64,000 nucleotides of DNA from positions 1,674,001 through 1,738,000 of the forward strand of contig RCSZ01000014.1 of the NCBI GenBank assembly GCA_014898425.1. The letters run 5' to 3'. Made by a program: the position numbers and the translations under genes. Below the pieces are notes generated by a model, which saw nothing but the letters and a program-made list of their open reading frames with translations, was not told the origin of the DNA and made no database searches. Below are positions 43,616 through 55,124 of the stretch, in pieces. Source of the DNA: Botryotinia globosa. Its lineage: Eukaryota > Ascomycota > Leotiomycetes > Helotiales > Sclerotiniaceae. How positions within the stretch are numbered: the stretch's first letter is position 1; the number at the start of each line of letters is the position of its first letter.

Positions 43616-43619
43616 AAAT

Positions 43620-46600
43620 CCTTTAAACAAATTATTCAATATTATATAAATTATCTACTTCGAAATATAAGATATAAAGCTTTTTATAATTAATAATTTT
43701 ATACAATTCTATAAAAATAATAATATTTATATTATAAAAATATTTTAGAATGAATTAAATAGAATCTGTGATCTATATTATATAATAATCAGAAATTCTA
43801 TTCAATTGTATCAAGGCTTAATAGATAATAATATCAATAAGTTTATAGAAAAAATAGATTGATTTATTTCTTTTATAATAAAAATCTAAAATAAACTATC
43901 TCTCTAATTTTATAATTTATATCCAAGTTTTCTATTCTTTTTTATTAATAAACTTTTATTACAATATTTATAGAATTACAAAATTGTGATTATATTAGAT
44001 AAGAAATTATTATATAATAAAAACCATTTAATATTTCTAATCAAATTTTAAATTGTTTGTAAATAGTTTGATAATAATTTGAATAAAGGATTTATTCAAG
44101 AATTTTGTTTTTAATCAATTGCTTCATTTTTTCTAATTATTAAATCTAAAGGAGATATTTAGATTTACCAAAATTATCAAAAACTCAACAATATTATTAT
44201 TAAAAACTAATACCTTTTATTATTAATTAAAGAAATTTTTAATACCTTATATCGTATTAAAATCTATGTCAAACTTAATATTATTATTATCTTCAATAAA
44301 TTATAAATTATAGAAAACTACAAATACAAAACTATTTTCATTATTCGTTTTAATTTATTCAAATTATTAATAATACTCTTCGAATTTTATAATATATTAA
44401 TTTTATTCCAAAATTATATCAATTATATTCTCTTCGATTTTCTAAATCAAACTTATACAATATATTTAAACAATATTTTGATTTATTTCAAAAGCATTAA
44501 AATTATAAGAAATATATTCATAAAGTTATTTAATAATTAATTAATATTAAATTACAAATTAATATCCATAAATATAAATTCGAAATGAAAAGATTTGATT
44601 ATTATTCTAAAAAATATAAAAATAAATCTAAAGAAAATCAATATTATATTTAACTAAAAAATCATTAATTAAATTCAAAAACCTTTAATACTTTCTTAAA
44701 TTTGCTAATTTTTATCAACATTTCATTTACAATTTTTCTAAAATTATAAAACCCTTCAATTGCTTTCTAAAAAAAGAAAAGATATAAAAATAAACTTTTA
44801 AATAAAAAAATATTTTTATAATATTAAAAAATGCTTTTTTTACTCCAATTGTTACTATATTTAATTATTATTACTATACAATCATTGAAATTAATATTTT
44901 CGATTAAACTATAAATAATATTTTTTTGTAATATAATAACAAAAGATATTTATATCTAATAATATACTTCTTTTCAAAATATAATACTATTAAATATAAT
45001 TATAAGATTTATAATAAAGAATTTCTAATAATTATAAAATGATTAAAAAAATAAAAACCGGAATTATACAATATTCAAAAACTATTCGAAATTATTATTA
45101 ATTATAAAAACCTCAAATATTTTATATCAATAAAAATATTAAATCAATATTAGATCAAATAAACCAAATTTTTGTTTGAATTCAATTTTAATATTATATA
45201 TCAATCTATTTACAAAATTATTTGTTTTAATATTTTGATTTATAGAATCAAAAATTATTTAATATATATTAATTCTAATAATAATCAAATCAAAAACTAT
45301 TTATAAGTAATTCTTTTAAAATAATATTTGATATTATTATATTCAAAAATATTATTCAATAAATAAACAATAACTTAAATCTAATTATTCTCAATATTAA
45401 TAAATCAATCAATAATCTTATCAACAAAATATATAAATTATTTAAATCAATTATAATTATATATATAATACTTCAAAACCTTTTTCTTTATTATTAATTA
45501 TTAATTATTCAAAAAAATCTTCAAATAAACTTACAAAATTATAAATTAATAAATAATAAAATCTTCTATTATAATCACCTTTTATTTTCTTTTTTATTAA
45601 ACTTTATATATAAATTATATATTATATATATTCAATCAAATCAATTAAATATTTCAATTATATCAAAACTATTGATTTTATTTTTTATATATATTAAAAA
45701 TTTAATATATCTAAAAAAATCGAAATATTTATATAAACTTATTAACTCTATTTTCATATTAAAACTTTCTATTTCGTTATATTCAAATTCCTTGAATTTC
45801 TATTAATATCATTCCATTTTTAATTTAATATCTTTATTAATTATATTATATTATTATTAATCAATAAATATTATATAAAAAAGTATTAATATATTATTAC
45901 AATTATCTACTATCTAATCAAAATATAATATTTCATATCAATTATAAAATTATCTATAAAAAATTTATAAAACAATTTATTAAAAAGATCTATTATCTAT
46001 ATAATACTTCTAATAATATTATATCTAATAAAAGCTTTCAATTCATTTCTAAATTTTAAAAGCATTTATGTAAATATTTATTAATTATTTTGAAATATTC
46101 TTCTTTATTTCACCCCAAATCTAATAACCAAATAAAAAGAATCAATATTATAATTAAATAATATCTTTATATCTTTATAAATTTCTATTAAAATAATGAA
46201 TCTAATTAACTTTCATTTATAAAATTTATATTAAATAATATTATATCAAAGATTATTAATATATCCCTATTTTTTATTAATTACAATTATTAGTTATATT
46301 TTAATATCAAATTATTATATTGATTTTATTAAATCTATTATATCAAAAAAAATAGAAGTTTCTAAAAGCCAATGAAATTACACATAGATTTAATCTCATT
46401 CTAATTAAACTAAAAACATTTATAATCTAATCGATTCAAAAATATAAAGATTATATTAATAAAATCTATATCAATATTTCTTTTTTTTAAAAATAATAAT
46501 AAAATATAAATTAATATAAAAAATATTAAAACTAATTATTTAACAATAAAAAATAATAATAAATAAAAATAACCTTTAGAAAATCCTCAAAGTTTATAAA

Positions 46601-47100
46601 TATACCTATCTATTACAACTCCCAATTAGCTTTAGAATTTTTCTAATATTTTACAACTCACTACTTCAATTATTCTATTGCTTACCAAAATTATTAAATC
46701 AAGATATTATCAATATTACCAAATTATATAAAAATCAAAACCAAATCTTCAAAAAGAATAACAAAATATACAGAAAAATTAAATAATAGAAATTCAAAAA
46801 GATCCTTAATTATTATAATAAAAATAATTTTCATTATCAAATTAAATAAAAATACTATCTATTATAATAGTAATTAATTAAAACCCTTTAAAATCAAAAA
46901 CAAATTATTATTATTATTACATTTCATTTAACAAACTCAAATAAATCAAATTCATTTATATAAATAAAATTCAAAAAATCTATTACTACAAATATTATTA
47001 TATTAAATATAACTTTTAAATAAAAATCAATTAAATTAAAAAAAATTCTTAATTAACTATAACCTTAAAAAAACTCAAAAAAATTCATTTTAATTTTTTC
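43620..47100 (+). pseudogene. Ty3/gypsy polyprotein relic with chromodomain, 5' truncated
   Basis: Relics in gypsy order on one strand: RT start near 44,060-44,240 (KGFI, then KLNNIIIKN), RT core to about 44,640 with YLNNILIYFKS at 44,463, the connection FYQHFIYNFSKIIKPF near 44,710, RNase H near 44,830-45,040 (YFFSKYN, YNKEFLIIIK), integrase near 45,880-46,320 (FTPNLITK, the FHPETDGQ-type block), the usual post-integrase segment near 46,610-46,690 (LPISFRIFLIFYNSLLQLFY), and a chromodomain-like end near 46,760-46,870 (HYQIK, stop, KYY). This order is that of chromoviral gypsy elements. Gag and protease are absent; the element starts against the YX copy. Stops and Asp-to-Asn changes make it inactive. 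Confidence 0.85.
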
Positions 47101-48150
47101 ATTGAAATTAGAATTTTCTAATATTATTTCAAATAATTTCAAACTCATTTCAAAAGATATTAGAATTTATTTGATTAATTTTATTATCTATTTAATTTAA
47201 ATATAATAATAAACTAGCCTAATAAACTAATTCCCTATAACTTTATTCAAAAATAACAAAATTAATACTAAACTTTAATTTATTTAAAACAAATAAACCC
47301 CAAAGAAAAGATATTATTATAATACTAACTATACTACTTTTGTATCTTAGATACAAACCCTTAATATATATCCTTAACAAACCCTTAGTATATCCTACTT
47401 CTTATAATAAGATCTCAACCTTTTATAGCACTTAAAACCCTTATAATATAATATAAGTCTTTACCTGCACCTTAACAATACTAAACAATATAATACATTT
47501 TCTTTTTATTAATTAAAAAATAATATTCTTTATTGAATCGAAATATAATCTTTATTTGAAAGAATTTTCTTTTAGTATTTTCGATAGCTTTTTTCTTATA
47601 TTATTTCAATCTTTATAACTTCAAAAGTTTTTTTAAATTAAAAATAAAATTCTAATAAATTATATTCAATATAAATACAAAAGTATTATAATCGATTAAA
47701 ATAAATATATACAAAATACTATTTATAGCTATTTTACAAACTTTTTTTATAATTATTATATTCTCTTATATTTCATAAAATTACTAAACTAATATTATAA
47801 CTTTTTTATTGAATAATCACAATAAAACTGTTTATATATTAATATCAATATCTTATAAAAATTAATTAACATTTCTATCTAATTAAAACAAAATTATATT
47901 ATACAACTTTGTACTTATAATATCGCTAAATATTCTTCTTATAAAAACTATAATAATATCAACAATGAACTGAAAAATAAAGATTAAAAGTTGATAAATA
48001 TTTTTAAAAAGGGATAAAAAGAATTATTAGAATAAATAATAATAATAATAAATCAATTTAAATATACTATATTATAAAAACTTTTTATTCATTCTTTTAA
48101 ATTATAAAAAGTATATAATTTATAGATAGCAAATTGCCTTCGATATATAG
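47101..48150. other. AT-rich end of the repeat block, possible gypsy 3' end
   Basis: A stretch without coding relics after the chromodomain. 47,330-47,500 is less mutated and contains the hairpin TGTATCTTAGATACA (47,340-47,354) and repeated CCCTTA(A/G)TATAT motifs. It could be part of the gypsy 3' LTR, but no second LTR copy is present to prove it. Confidence 0.4.
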
Positions 48151-48959
48151 GCCCAAAATAAAAGATTAGACTTTCAGAATATTCGAAGAAAAAAAAAGAG
48201 ATTCGAGGTACAAAGTGGAACCGAGGGTATCTCACCACATGGCCTCACGTGCCTTATAACCTTGTAACCTTAATAAATTCTATGTTAAATTTTTAAAAAA
48301 GTCATTTCTATATCTATTTATTTAATTATATAAATGATGATGATAAGTTAGAAGTTCGAATTGTTTTATTTAATGTATATCAAATATATTCTTTTTTCAT
48401 TTTCATGAATCTTATAGTAAATTTGTTATACAAATTATGAAGTTGTGAATAATAAATTTGTTCTATTTAAAGTAAATTATTATCATCATAGAATCTGTAG
48501 TAATATAAAGTGTGTAGTATAAAGTTTGTAGTATAAAGTGTGGATTTAGGGTGGATTTTGTAATCAAATGAGTCCTCATCCGAACTTATAGTCTGAAAAT
48601 TCCGGTTTCCCAATGGCTAGGCTAGAGACATTTGATTCGAAGGTTAAACTTTTCCTTCATTTTAGTGTTTAGGAAATTTAAAGACTCTCCCCTCATAGCC
48701 GACTTTCTGACCATCTCCATTGGACGGAACTCTGCTACAACAAGTCGTAACTTATATTGAAATAATTCATCCGGTTTCTGTGGAATTGATTTAATGGTAC
48801 TGGTGGGATTATTACTCAATTCCTATCAAGACACGTATCATTATCTAGGCTTATTGTTGAAGACCATCAACAAACACGAGTGCTGTCTTCGAGATCTTTG
48901 TGGATTTATCTGCGTTGTGTCTATACTTCGATGCTTTATATTTCAATCTGATTGCACAA
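48151..48959. other. Transition from AT-rich block to normal composition
   Basis: GC content rises in steps: a first islet at 48,160-48,270, another AT-rich lapse to about 48,540, then ordinary sequence. A minus-strand frame of 65 codons (48,622-48,819) is not recognised and has no extension. The last 60 bp precede the CBM1 pseudogene and may hold its promoter; no clear TATA box is seen. Confidence 0.55.
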
Positions 48960-50350
48960 ATGATTCTTCCTCTACTCCTATGTGTAACTACAGCGGCCGC
49001 GCAGCAGGCCGTGTATGGTCAATGCGGAGGTTCGAGCTGGACGGGTGCAACAACTTGTGCTATAGGAAGCGCTTGTGTTTACCAGAACGCATACTATAGT
49101 AGTGTTTTCCCAGACTATATTGCATCACCTCGTGCTCATTGTTCTCTCTAGGCCAGTGTCTTCCGGGAGCAGTCAGCAGTACTTCAACCTCGAAGACCAC
49201 AACAAGGGCTCCAATAACCTCGAAAACGTCTACAACATTAACAACAAAAGCGTCTTCAACCTCGACCTCTACTACAAAAAGTGAGATCCTGACACATACG
49301 TGTCATTCCAATTATCCAACCCCTACATAAGCTTATAAATGACTTACTTAGGCCCCATATTGACTGCAGCCGTAGAGTATTTCCTAACCTTGTAGGCATT
49401 CAATCATTCATACATCCGAAACCGCATCCCACTGAATTAAATTCAGTGGCGACTCATACTCCCAAACAGGCTTTGATCCGATCCGGACCCAGCCAGCTGC
49501 TGGCAATCCCCTTGGAAATCCCAATCTTCAAGGCTACACGACTACTGGCGGGTTCAATTGGGTATGTAACCCCAAGAACTTGAAAACACTTATCCGCTGA
49601 TACGAACCATGGATGTAGATCGGGTATCTCGCTGAAACTTATAACAATACGCTCATGTTGTCATACAACTTTGCTTCGGGAGGAGCAACTACTAACGCAT
49701 CGCTTGTTGAATACCATTTGCAACCAGCGTATTATCCTTCATTGATCAAGTAGATCAGTTTGTTCAATACATTCCATCCGGGCCCTGGTCCTCTGGTACT
49801 ACGCTTTTTGGCGTCTGGATGGGTGTTAATGATGTTGGAAACCCGTGGTATCTTTCAAATTATACGACGGTACTCGGTCAGATCATGGATTCCTACTTCA
49901 CAGATATTCAGCGGCTTTACAACGTGGGAGGCTGGAACTTTCTATTTTGGACCGTTCCGCGGGAGTCTCCTTTTTGATTGAGATTGAAAAGAGAAATACC
50001 AAAAACTGATGGAACACAAAGCAACACAAGATAGCCCTCTTTTTATAGCTGAAGGGACAGCTGTGCAAGCTTCTCTGGCGACCGCTATATCTCAATACAA
50101 TGCGGCTTTAGTTTCACGCGTAACAGCATTCAAAGCTGCAAATGCTGGGTCTAACACTTGAGTATATGAAACCCAAGCTCCTTTCTTAAAAGCAATCAAC
50201 AACCCTACAGCATACGGCTCGGCCGATGCCACTTGTATAAATGCGGACGGCGTTAGCTGTTTATGGTGGAACGATTATCATCCTAGCCAGATCGTTCAAA
50301 AACTAGTTGCTCATGGGGTTGCGTCACTCTTAAAGGGCATATTCTGGTAG
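48960..50350 (+). pseudogene. CBM1 plus SGNH/GDSL carbohydrate esterase (CE16-like), inactivated
   Basis: An ancestral secreted esterase that would deacetylate plant cell-wall polysaccharide. The start at 48,960 gives a signal peptide (MILPLLLCVTTAAAQ), then a fungal cellulose-binding CBM1 with four cysteines (residues 22, 33, 39, 49) after removing intron 49,099-49,151, then a Ser/Thr linker. The catalytic part has [10 protein letters not shown] at 49,448, GVWMGVND near 49,818-49,832 and NDYHPSQ near 50,270, the three SGNH blocks. A normal intron lies at 49,562-49,618; the join across 49,281-49,447 is unresolved. Lesions: a one-base loss near 49,738, a would-be intron at 49,961-50,021 whose donor reads GGGAGT, and TGA in place of a conserved Trp at 50,159. 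Few lesions mean recent loss. Confidence 0.82.
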
Positions 50351-50773
50351 ATGAGAAACTGAGCGCTGATAAATTTTGTTTCGTGTAAATTCGATTTGAG
50401 GGACCGGTATGGCTGTCTCGTTTATATATTGACGATATCTTGGAGCACATTTCCTTCTCCAATTCTTTCCGTTGGCCACAAGAAGCACTTCACCAGATAT
50501 ACTAGCTAGAACGCACATTCCAAAAAAGAAAAATGCCCAGCCGTATCCTGTAGCATTGATGAAGGGCTGCACGTTGCATGAAACTGCGAAATTGATCATG
50601 GAGCTGCATATTGCCAATATAACTACTAGTTCACCGGCAAGACCGGGGAAACATTCCATTGCATATGCGGTGGCGATTGTGCAGGCGCTCACTTGCTGAG
50701 CAATTAGAGCTCCCAACCCAATCGAAACTGCGACCCAGCTTGCCTGCGTCTGAGCACCCCAGCCATAGAGCAT
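50330..50773 (-). pseudogene. MFS transporter, C-terminal fragment
   Basis: An open frame of about 147 codons with three hydrophobic spans (WVAVSIGLGALIAQQ.., ELVVILAICSSMINF.., GYGWAFFFFGMCVLAS..) joined by short loops, followed by a basic tail NWRRKCAPRYRQYI. This is the layout of the last three helices of fungal drug:proton-type (DHA1) major facilitator transporters, which have 12 or more helices and about 500 residues. No further helices can be read upstream; flavoenzyme sequence on the other strand takes over within about 120 bp. Its end overlaps the tail of the esterase pseudogene by 21 bp, head-on. It is a truncated remnant, not a working transporter; the substrate is unknown. Confidence 0.7.
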
Positions 50774-50897
50774 TTCTTGCCTACTCTTGTCATGAGGAGA
50801 AAAGTTCAGAATACCAGAACAGGAAGCTTAGAAGGGGTTTTGATTTTCGCACCTCCAAATTCAACATGGTAGTACAGGCTGACGAGTTATGTTTTAG

Positions 50898-51338
50898 ATC
50901 ACAGGGCCAGATGGCAAAACCAGGAGCATTCCATTTTCGAAACAACACATCCCTATGGATTCGTCCAAGAGAATTCAGCAATTTCTGCTAGAAACCATGC
51001 CTCATCTCGCAGATTGTCCGTTATCCTTCGCTCGAATATGTTGGTGCGCTGATACCCCTGACCGGGCTTTTCTCATCCATATTCCTCCGGGATACGCTTC
51101 GGTATCTCTGGCGGTTGGCGGAAGCGGGCACGGCTTTATGCACATTACTTCAGTTGGAGGATTTGATGCCGATTTGATGGAAGGGGTATTAGATACGAAG
51201 CTAAAGAACGCCTTCCGATAGCGTCCTGAAACGGCAGTGAATAGGAATTGGAAGGATTTACAAGGAAGATTTGGGGGACCAAATGAAATTATGGACTTTC
51301 AAAACGTCAGAGAGTGGACGGAACTCCCTTCTAGATAG
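50898..51338 (+). pseudogene. FAD-dependent amine oxidase (sarcosine / fructosyl-amino-acid oxidase group), C-terminal fragment
   Basis: The frame reads GPDGKTRSIPFSKQHIPMD, then ARICWCADTPDRAFLI (about 51,020-51,070), then AVGGSGHGFMHI and a terminal RPETAVNRNWKDLQ block. These are the C-terminal marks of the DAO-fold enzymes that oxidise N-methyl or Amadori amines; the Cys in ..CWCADT.. is the usual site of covalent flavin linkage in this group. TAG at 51,219 replaces the Trp expected before RPETA (a G-to-A change), and another TAG at 50,895 precedes the readable part. The N-terminal two thirds, including the Rossmann GxGxxG, are missing. It lies back-to-back with the MFS fragment. Confidence 0.75.
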
Positions 51339-51358
51339 AGCTGCATATGGTAGCATAT

Positions 51359-51475
51359 GATACACGAGAAGCATTTGAAAATATCACGGAACCGCGAGAG
51401 TATTATTGTGCTGATATTCTTACGAAAAGTTTATACACCATGAACATGCTGCCCCTCAAATCAATGTTCATGTAA
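51359..51475 (+). pseudogene. Copia polyprotein scrap (RNase H end)
   Basis: Thirty-eight codons before a stop read REAFENITEPREYYCADILTKSL and on. The ADILTKSL ending after an REAFENG-like helix is the usual C-terminal signature of copia RNase H regions. Base composition is normal here, so this fragment escaped or predates the decay seen to the left. The match is short and could be partly fortuitous. Confidence 0.5.
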
Positions 51476-51736
51476 ATCATATGCTTTATTAACCTCAATA
51501 AATAGTTATACTGAATCACAGGTTACAATTTGAGGCTTTCAGATCTTAAGGATCTTGTCTCGTAATGATACTATTGAATCTACCTCTCGCTGGACTTTTG
51601 GCACTGGTAATTAGCTCAGATTGAATTATGACAGGTTTGACATGCCTATCTCACCCATGGTAACGCTCTATCTATCTACTTATGTATGGTGCAAATATCC
51701 TTGAGCACCCGAATAGATATTTTCTCGTCGATTGTG
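51476..51736. other. Short intergenic gap
   Basis: About 260 bp downstream of the helicase stop codon. It must hold the helicase 3' UTR; no AATAAA-type signal could be singled out with confidence. Nothing else is seen. Confidence 0.5.
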
Positions 51737-54700
51737 TTAATCTTCTTCATAGATCTCCTGTTGCATCTGTCGTTCCCATATTCGATTCGCTGACTCAACA
51801 ATCTTTGTCGCTTTCGCAAATAGTTTGGCATGAAACTTTTCCTCATCATCGGACGCCAGCCGCAACTTTTTCGGCTGGGCCATCAGGAGTACTGGTATCA
51901 GTTCCCTCGAGTCTGCACCTGCAACCGCCCCAACTGTCTTATAGCCGTTGTCCCAAAAGATCCTTGCGGTTCGACTTTTGATGAATGTGATTTCCGCTAG
52001 AGCGAGTAGGTCGGATTTAGCGCCTATTGCTTGTTAGGTAAGCGAGTAAGAACATTCGAAAACCTAGAAATTTTGAATCTAATTTATCTGCAGAGTTATT
52101 GTGATAAAATGAAGGACATACCGGCTTTTAGACGATCGGAGAAGTGATCAAGCACCGCAGCTAATGCTCCCCAATCCATCTTCTCGCAGAACTTTATCAT
52201 TCCTGCAGCAAAGCCATGACACGTTTGCGCCAGATTCTGTATGATTCCTCGTGGTAAGTCGTATTTCCGAGCAACAGCATGAACTGGCATCTCGTTACAA
52301 AGATCTCGTAGTTGTAAAGCGGTATAGAATCTCTTATATACCCTTGCGATCTCGATTTCTTCTGGCGTAGACTCTCTCATCGATCCCCCTTGCGCCCTAC
52401 GAAAAGTCAATTGTTGAGCAATAGATAAGCTTATAGCAGTGAATGAGCTTACATTCTATGGATCAATGACGGCTTGAGTCCAACGAAACCAAGAACTCTC
52501 AAGTTACTTTCATCAAGCATATCAACTTCGTTACGGAAGATTTGCCAGTTGATATTGCCCTGCATAGTCTGAACAGGCGTGAAGGTGTAAAGCACATGCA
52601 TTTCGCCATCTAGTACAAAAGCTTCAAGAGATCTTCGTAGTTCTTTATGGACGAACAAGCCATCCTCAGGAGCGAGAGAAGAGGCCACGACAGCTTGACC
52701 CAGACGTGTAGCTTCGTATGAATAGGTTTTTGTCTGTTCTACGAGTTTACTTTCGAGTAAATCTTTAAGGGTTATTTCAACCATTGACTTCAACTCCTCT
52801 TGATCAATCGTATGACAGAGGAGAGTTTTTTTTACGTAGTCGTCGATCGATTCGTTACTTGTAGCTAATTTTGTAGTTATAACTTCAAGTAAGGCTCTGT
52901 TCAACTATTAATACCAATAACTAATGAAGATTTACAGGAGGGATTTTACCGTTTTATACCTCGCTTGCCTGGCACCAGGCAGCTCTCCACTGACGGTATT
53001 TCGGCTTCCATGAGCTCCGCGACGGCCTCAAGGTCAGACTTTTGACAACAGAGATATGTTTCGCCAATTTCATCCTTTCCTTTGCGTCCAGCTCTACCTC
53101 TCATCTGTCGACTGCCATGATTAGCATTTAAAATTAGTTGTGACAGGCAAGGTACTCACAGCATTGAGGGACCGACTAGATCAGATCCCATTCTAGCGCC
53201 ATGCAGTATAACCCGCCCTAATGAATTGTCAGTCTCCGTAGAAGTTTTGGATTAAAAAATACAGATTGTCTCGAAATCATCAGAAACTTCTGGGAACCAA
53301 AAGATAACTTACGGGCAGGAAGATTGATGCCGGCCGCAAGACTGCAGGTCGCTACCATGACTTTCAATATGCCTTCGTCGTAGGCAGCTGCGACCAAGTC
53401 GCGTTCCTCTGTGGTCAGACCAGCATCTGCGGGTGGGCATCAGAGATATCCAGAGATTAAAGGATGGAAAATGCATACGATGAAAGGCCACGCCCATTAA
53501 GACTGTCTTTTCAAGCACTTGATCAAGACCGCTACTCGTGTCCCTTAGGTCATTTAAAAGATCGCGTCGTCTGTTCATCAACAGCGGGTCAATAGCATCC
53601 ATCGAAGGGAGCACTTGGCTTATCAGAAGTGCGTCCCTTTCACAACCCAGTCGACCTGTTATTCGGTAGACTTAGTATTACGATACGGCAGAGCAGACAA
53701 ACGGAAAAACTTACTACTGCAAAATACTAGCACACCGTAGCCACTTCTGGCGGTTTCATTGGCTAAAGCAACGACAGAGTTTATCAAAGGATTGTTCAGC
53801 TCTTTATGCTGTGAGGTCTGTATTCGTCTATGAGGACCCGGAAGTGCCTGCATCGAGTTGCCTGAGTTCTGAGAATTCAGTTGCGAAGCTGTCTTGTAGA
53901 ACCTGTTCGAACTGGAAGCCGGATATACAGCATTTTCAAAAACAAGGTGCTCTTCAACAGGAACAGCCCTGTAGTTGGAAATGTAAAATTTGGCATTATT
54001 GAGCCATTTGGCGAGCAAGTCTGCATTCTTTGTTTGGTCAGACAGCTCTTCCCACGAGACAACCACAAACACAAAGGAAGAGTTAGACTTACGTCGAGTG
54101 TCGCGCTCATACCGACGACCTGTACGCCTTGTTCTAAACTAAGGAGTTTTGTGGCCATCAACTCCAATATATATCCACGGCTTTCATCATTTATGAAATG
54201 TATCTCGTCCATGACTACAACACCAAGACTTCCAATGGAGCAGTCGTCAATGGCCGCGTTGATAAGCGAGTTTGCCTATAATTATTAGTCAATGACTGTG
54301 AGCCGAAAGTATTTATATCGACGCACCTTCTCGATGGTGCACACAGCGATGTCCATATCAGCCCATGTTGCGTGTGACTTGCTGCCACCATAGAAACCTG
54401 TAACCCTAATGGAGGCTTCATCCCCTCGGTTTCGCCACATGGATGGCCATTTTGATTCCCGCACAGAGGTCTCTTTGCAGATCCCCTGGACAATTCTTCG
54501 GAGCCATCGAAGTTTCTCTTGAACCAATGCAACATAAGGCAATACCAATAGGGCTTTCTTCTCCGGGTTTTGTATAATCTTCTTGAGCATGAGGACGTCT
54601 GCAACAAGTGACTTTCCGCCCCCCGTAGGAGCAGTATAGACCAAGTTGCGTTGTCCAGCAAGGGCACCACTACGAAGGAGACATTCGGATTGCCATGGGT

Positions 54701-55124
54701 ATATAGATTTGATTCCCACGGCAGCAAAATTTTCGACTAGTTGATTTGGTAATTGATACGCAGGGTGTGATAGAGCAAGCAAGGGATTCAGTGTAGGGGT
54801 TGGCGTTAAAGCCAGCTGCCTTCTTTGTGAATACTCGGAATAATTCTGGTCAGTAACATTATCAATTTCACTTGCTTTTAAAGCACCCGGATGTGTATTT
54901 ATGAGATTTGGGCGCTTAAAATCTCTCTGCCTAGGAAGGTCAGTTTCGATATGGGGATGATTAGCGGGAGATGGTGTTTCCCGTGATTCTTTGAAATCAT
55001 TCAACTCATCAAATGTTCTTTTCACAGCAACGCGGGAAATTGTTGTAGACGCAACTCTTGTTGCATCTATGGTAGTTTTGTGATACAGATCAGACCGTGT
55101 TGCATTAGACTTCTTCATTTCCAC
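51737..55124 (-). CDS. HELQ/Hel308-type superfamily 2 DNA helicase
   Basis: A 3'-5' DNA helicase related to HELQ and the helicase half of polymerase theta, acting in the nucleus on stalled forks and crosslink or double-strand break repair. Ten exons join in frame to 936 aa: 54327-55124, 54093-54275, 53715-54027, 53479-53655, 53313-53426, 53160-53217, 52950-53111, 52453-52896, 52122-52396, 51737-52023. All introns are GT..AG, 48-98 bp. Motifs: YPWQ (142-145), Walker A TAPTGGGKS (164-172), DEIH (289-292), SAT (323-325), AFHHAGLTTEERD (around 491), TCSLAAGINLPAR, and QMRGRAGR (550-557), then a winged-helix/ratchet region and a C-terminal helix-hairpin-helix (about 840-890). No polymerase domain follows. 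The N-terminal 120 residues are disordered. The first Met gives the only long N-terminus. All key residues are present. Confidence 0.92.

Noticed and set aside
43387..43617. Frame with Ser-Asn-Lys and Ile-Asn-Leu repeats
   Set aside because: Product of the 9-bp minisatellite and the TTA run.
49562..49618. Two nonsense mutations in the esterase
   Set aside because: They lie within a regular GTATGT..TAG intron with a CTGAT branch site; removing it keeps the frame (NW then IGYLAETYNN).
48960..50350. Cellobiohydrolase, suggested by the CBM1 module
   Set aside because: The catalytic part shows [14 protein letters not shown] and NDYHP blocks of an SGNH esterase, not the glycoside hydrolase motifs of GH6 or GH7.
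52897..52949. Acceptor TAATAG at 52,905 for helicase intron 7
   Set aside because: It would give a TGA directly after the junction. The next AG (TTGAACAG) restores GIKRALLEV in frame and makes the ten exons add up to a whole number of codons.
53877..54288. Plus-strand frames of 111-135 codons opposite the helicase
   Set aside because: They are antisense shadows of exons 2 and 3 of the helicase gene.
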